64,000 bases of DNA from Rhodoferax sp. OV413. GTDB taxonomy: Bacteria; Pseudomonadota; Gammaproteobacteria; Burkholderiales; Burkholderiaceae_C. Position 1 is the first letter of the stretch. The number at the start of each line of letters is the position of its first letter. Location: NCBI RefSeq assembly GCF_900104385.1, contig NZ_FNJA01000001.1, positions 780,386 to 844,385 on the forward strand, given 5' to 3'. Position numbers and translations under genes: made by a program. The notes beneath the pieces are model-generated. The model was not told the DNA's origin. It saw only the letters and a list, made by a program, of their open reading frames with translations, and searched no databases. Shown here one piece after another: positions 62,977-64,000 of this stretch.

Positions 62977-63921
62977 TCAGGCGTCCTTCGGTGCGTTGCT
63001 GGCGTCGCTGTACCGGTTATAGATGGCCATGGGCACCAGGATGAACAGGATCATCACGATGGCCAGCGCCGAGGCCCGCGGCCAGTTGTTGCTGCTGAAC
63101 ATTTCGTCCCACACCACGCGGCCGATCATCAGGTTCTCGGCACCGCCCAGCAGGGACGGAATCACGAACTCACCAACGCTGGGGATGAACACCAGCATAG
63201 AGCCGGCGATGATGCCGGCCTTGCTCAAGGGTACGGTGATCAGCCAGAACGCATGCCAGGGCGAGGCGCCCAGGTCGTGCGCGGCCTCCAGCAGGCGAAA
63301 GTCCATCTTCACCAGATTGGCGTACAGCGGCAGGATCATGAACGGGCAGTACACATAGGTCATGCCGACCAGCATGGACACATCGGTGTAGAGCATCTGT
63401 ATCGGTTCATGGGTGATACCGGCCCACATTAGCAGGTTGTTCAGCACGCCCTGGTCGGCCAGGATGCCCTTCCAGGCATAGACCCGCAGCAGAAAAGAAG
63501 TCCAGAACGGCAGCATTACCAGCATCAGCAGCGCCGGCTGGCGGCTGGCCTTGGCCCGGGCGATGAAGTAGGCAAACGGGTAGCCGATCAGCAGGCACAG
63601 CACCGTGGTCCAGAACGCATACTTGACCGAGGTGATATAGGCCTCGATGTAGATGGTCTGGCCCCAGACCATCACGCCATCGTCGCCCTGCTCGCCCACG
63701 ATGGACAGGTAGTTGTGGTACTTGAGCAGGATGTGCCACACGCCGTCGACCGCGGTGACCAGGGGTGCAAACGGGTCCACGCCATTGCCCATGTCGGTCA
63801 CGCTGATGCGCACCAGAATCAAAAACGGTACGACGAAGAAGATGACCAGCCACAGGTAGGGCACGCCGATCACAAAGCGTGCGCCGGGCAGCAGCCGGGT
63901 CCATTTCAGAAGGTTCTTCAT
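62977..63921 (-). CDS. potH: Polyamine ABC transporter permease (PotH/PotB-like)
   Basis: A 314-residue permease: VIGVPYLWLVIFFVVPFLIL, then a putrescine-type periplasmic loop, PFWTSFLLRVYAWKGILADQ, GMTYVYCPFMILPLYANLVK and the EAA-loop EAAHDLGASPWHAFWLITVP. AGGAG stands 9 nt upstream of the start at 63921. It pairs with the PotI-like permease downstream and follows the PotG-like gene. Confidence 0.93.
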   Translation of the reverse strand: MKNLLKWTRLLPGARFVIGVPYLWLVIFFVVPFLILVRISVTDMGNGVDPFAPLVTAVDGVWHILLKYHNYLSIVGEQGDDGVMVWGQTIYIEAYITSVKYAFWTTVLCLLIGYPFAYFIARAKASRQPALLMLVMLPFWTSFLLRVYAWKGILADQGVLNNLLMWAGITHEPIQMLYTDVSMLVGMTYVYCPFMILPLYANLVKMDFRLLEAAHDLGASPWHAFWLITVPLSKAGIIAGSMLVFIPSVGEFVIPSLLGGAENLMIGRVVWDEMFSSNNWPRASALAIVMILFILVPMAIYNRYSDASNAPKDA

Positions 63922-63933
63922 GGCACGGTGCTC

Positions 63934-64000
63934 CTATTGGGTCAGGGTCACAGGGGCGGCATCGTCCCACCAGAAGAACACCTTGTCGTCCCAGGTGATG
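63934..64000 (-). CDS. potG: 3' end of a PotG-like polyamine ABC transporter ATP-binding protein (partial)
   Basis: Only the last 21 codons are in the window, reading ITWDDKVFFWWDDAAPVTLT then Gln and TAG at 63934. The WDD-x-V-x2-W pattern is compatible with the C-terminal TOBE part of PotG-type ATPases, and the position upstream of PotH and PotI fits the potFGHI order. The rest lies beyond the edge, so identity rests on context. Confidence 0.6.
   Translation of the reverse strand, partial: ITWDDKVFFWWDDAAPVTLTQ

Overview
The window is high-GC, gene-dense proteobacterial chromosome with no tRNA, rRNA, CRISPR or phage genes that I could see. TctC/Bug-type solute receptors, the gene families, and a dispersed palindromic repeat of the kind common in Comamonadaceae suggest Burkholderiales, probably Comamonadaceae. 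This assignment is an inference, because no marker gene settles it.

1-12 kb (almost all minus strand). The window opens with the N-terminal half of sucA, an isochorismatase-like hydrolase and an RBBP9-like hydrolase. Next comes the most interesting locus: a five-gene operon, rhodanese > serine O-acetyltransferase > XRE regulator > family 2A encapsulin shell (SrpI-like) > SufS-like cysteine desulfurase with a 220-residue disordered cargo extension. It ends at a perfect 41-bp palindrome followed by a T-run. A GlxA-type regulator diverges from it. The glutathione-dependent formaldehyde pair (gfa, frmA) and cysK follow. A 274-bp MITE-like element lies upstream of cysK.

12-31 kb. A polar amino-acid ABC importer is followed by a LysR/EamA divergent pair and a TctC receptor next to a large DUF3604-like protein. 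mutL and, further on, a Bcr/CflA-type MFS gene with miaA flank an accessory block. That block holds a small secreted protein, a CapA-like protein whose 3' end runs antisense into an EAL gene, and a GntR-like regulator that shares an operator motif with an aspartase/PurB-superfamily lyase and a TctC receptor.

31-43 kb. A LolD-like ATPase and its probable partners (FtsX-type permease and AttH/lipocalin-like protein) are separated by a 6-kb signalling block: PAS histidine kinase, solute-binding protein, HD-GYP, single-domain REC, and divergent HTH-REC and REC-HPt genes. Downstream are three small ORFs bounded by attC-like sites, resembling integron cassettes without an integrase.

43-60.5 kb. 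Two complete ferric-siderophore uptake systems stand back to back, each with its own ECF sigma factor, FecR anti-sigma, TonB receptor and ABC importer. Fur-like boxes lie in front of both sigma genes and in front of one importer. A two-part motif upstream of fecR1 and receptor 1 looks like the promoter of the cognate sigma factor. One importer operon ends in a translationally coupled pseudoazurin.

60.5-64 kb. A PuuC-like aldehyde dehydrogenase and PotGHI-type transporter genes (potG only as its last codons) suggest putrescine uptake and oxidation.
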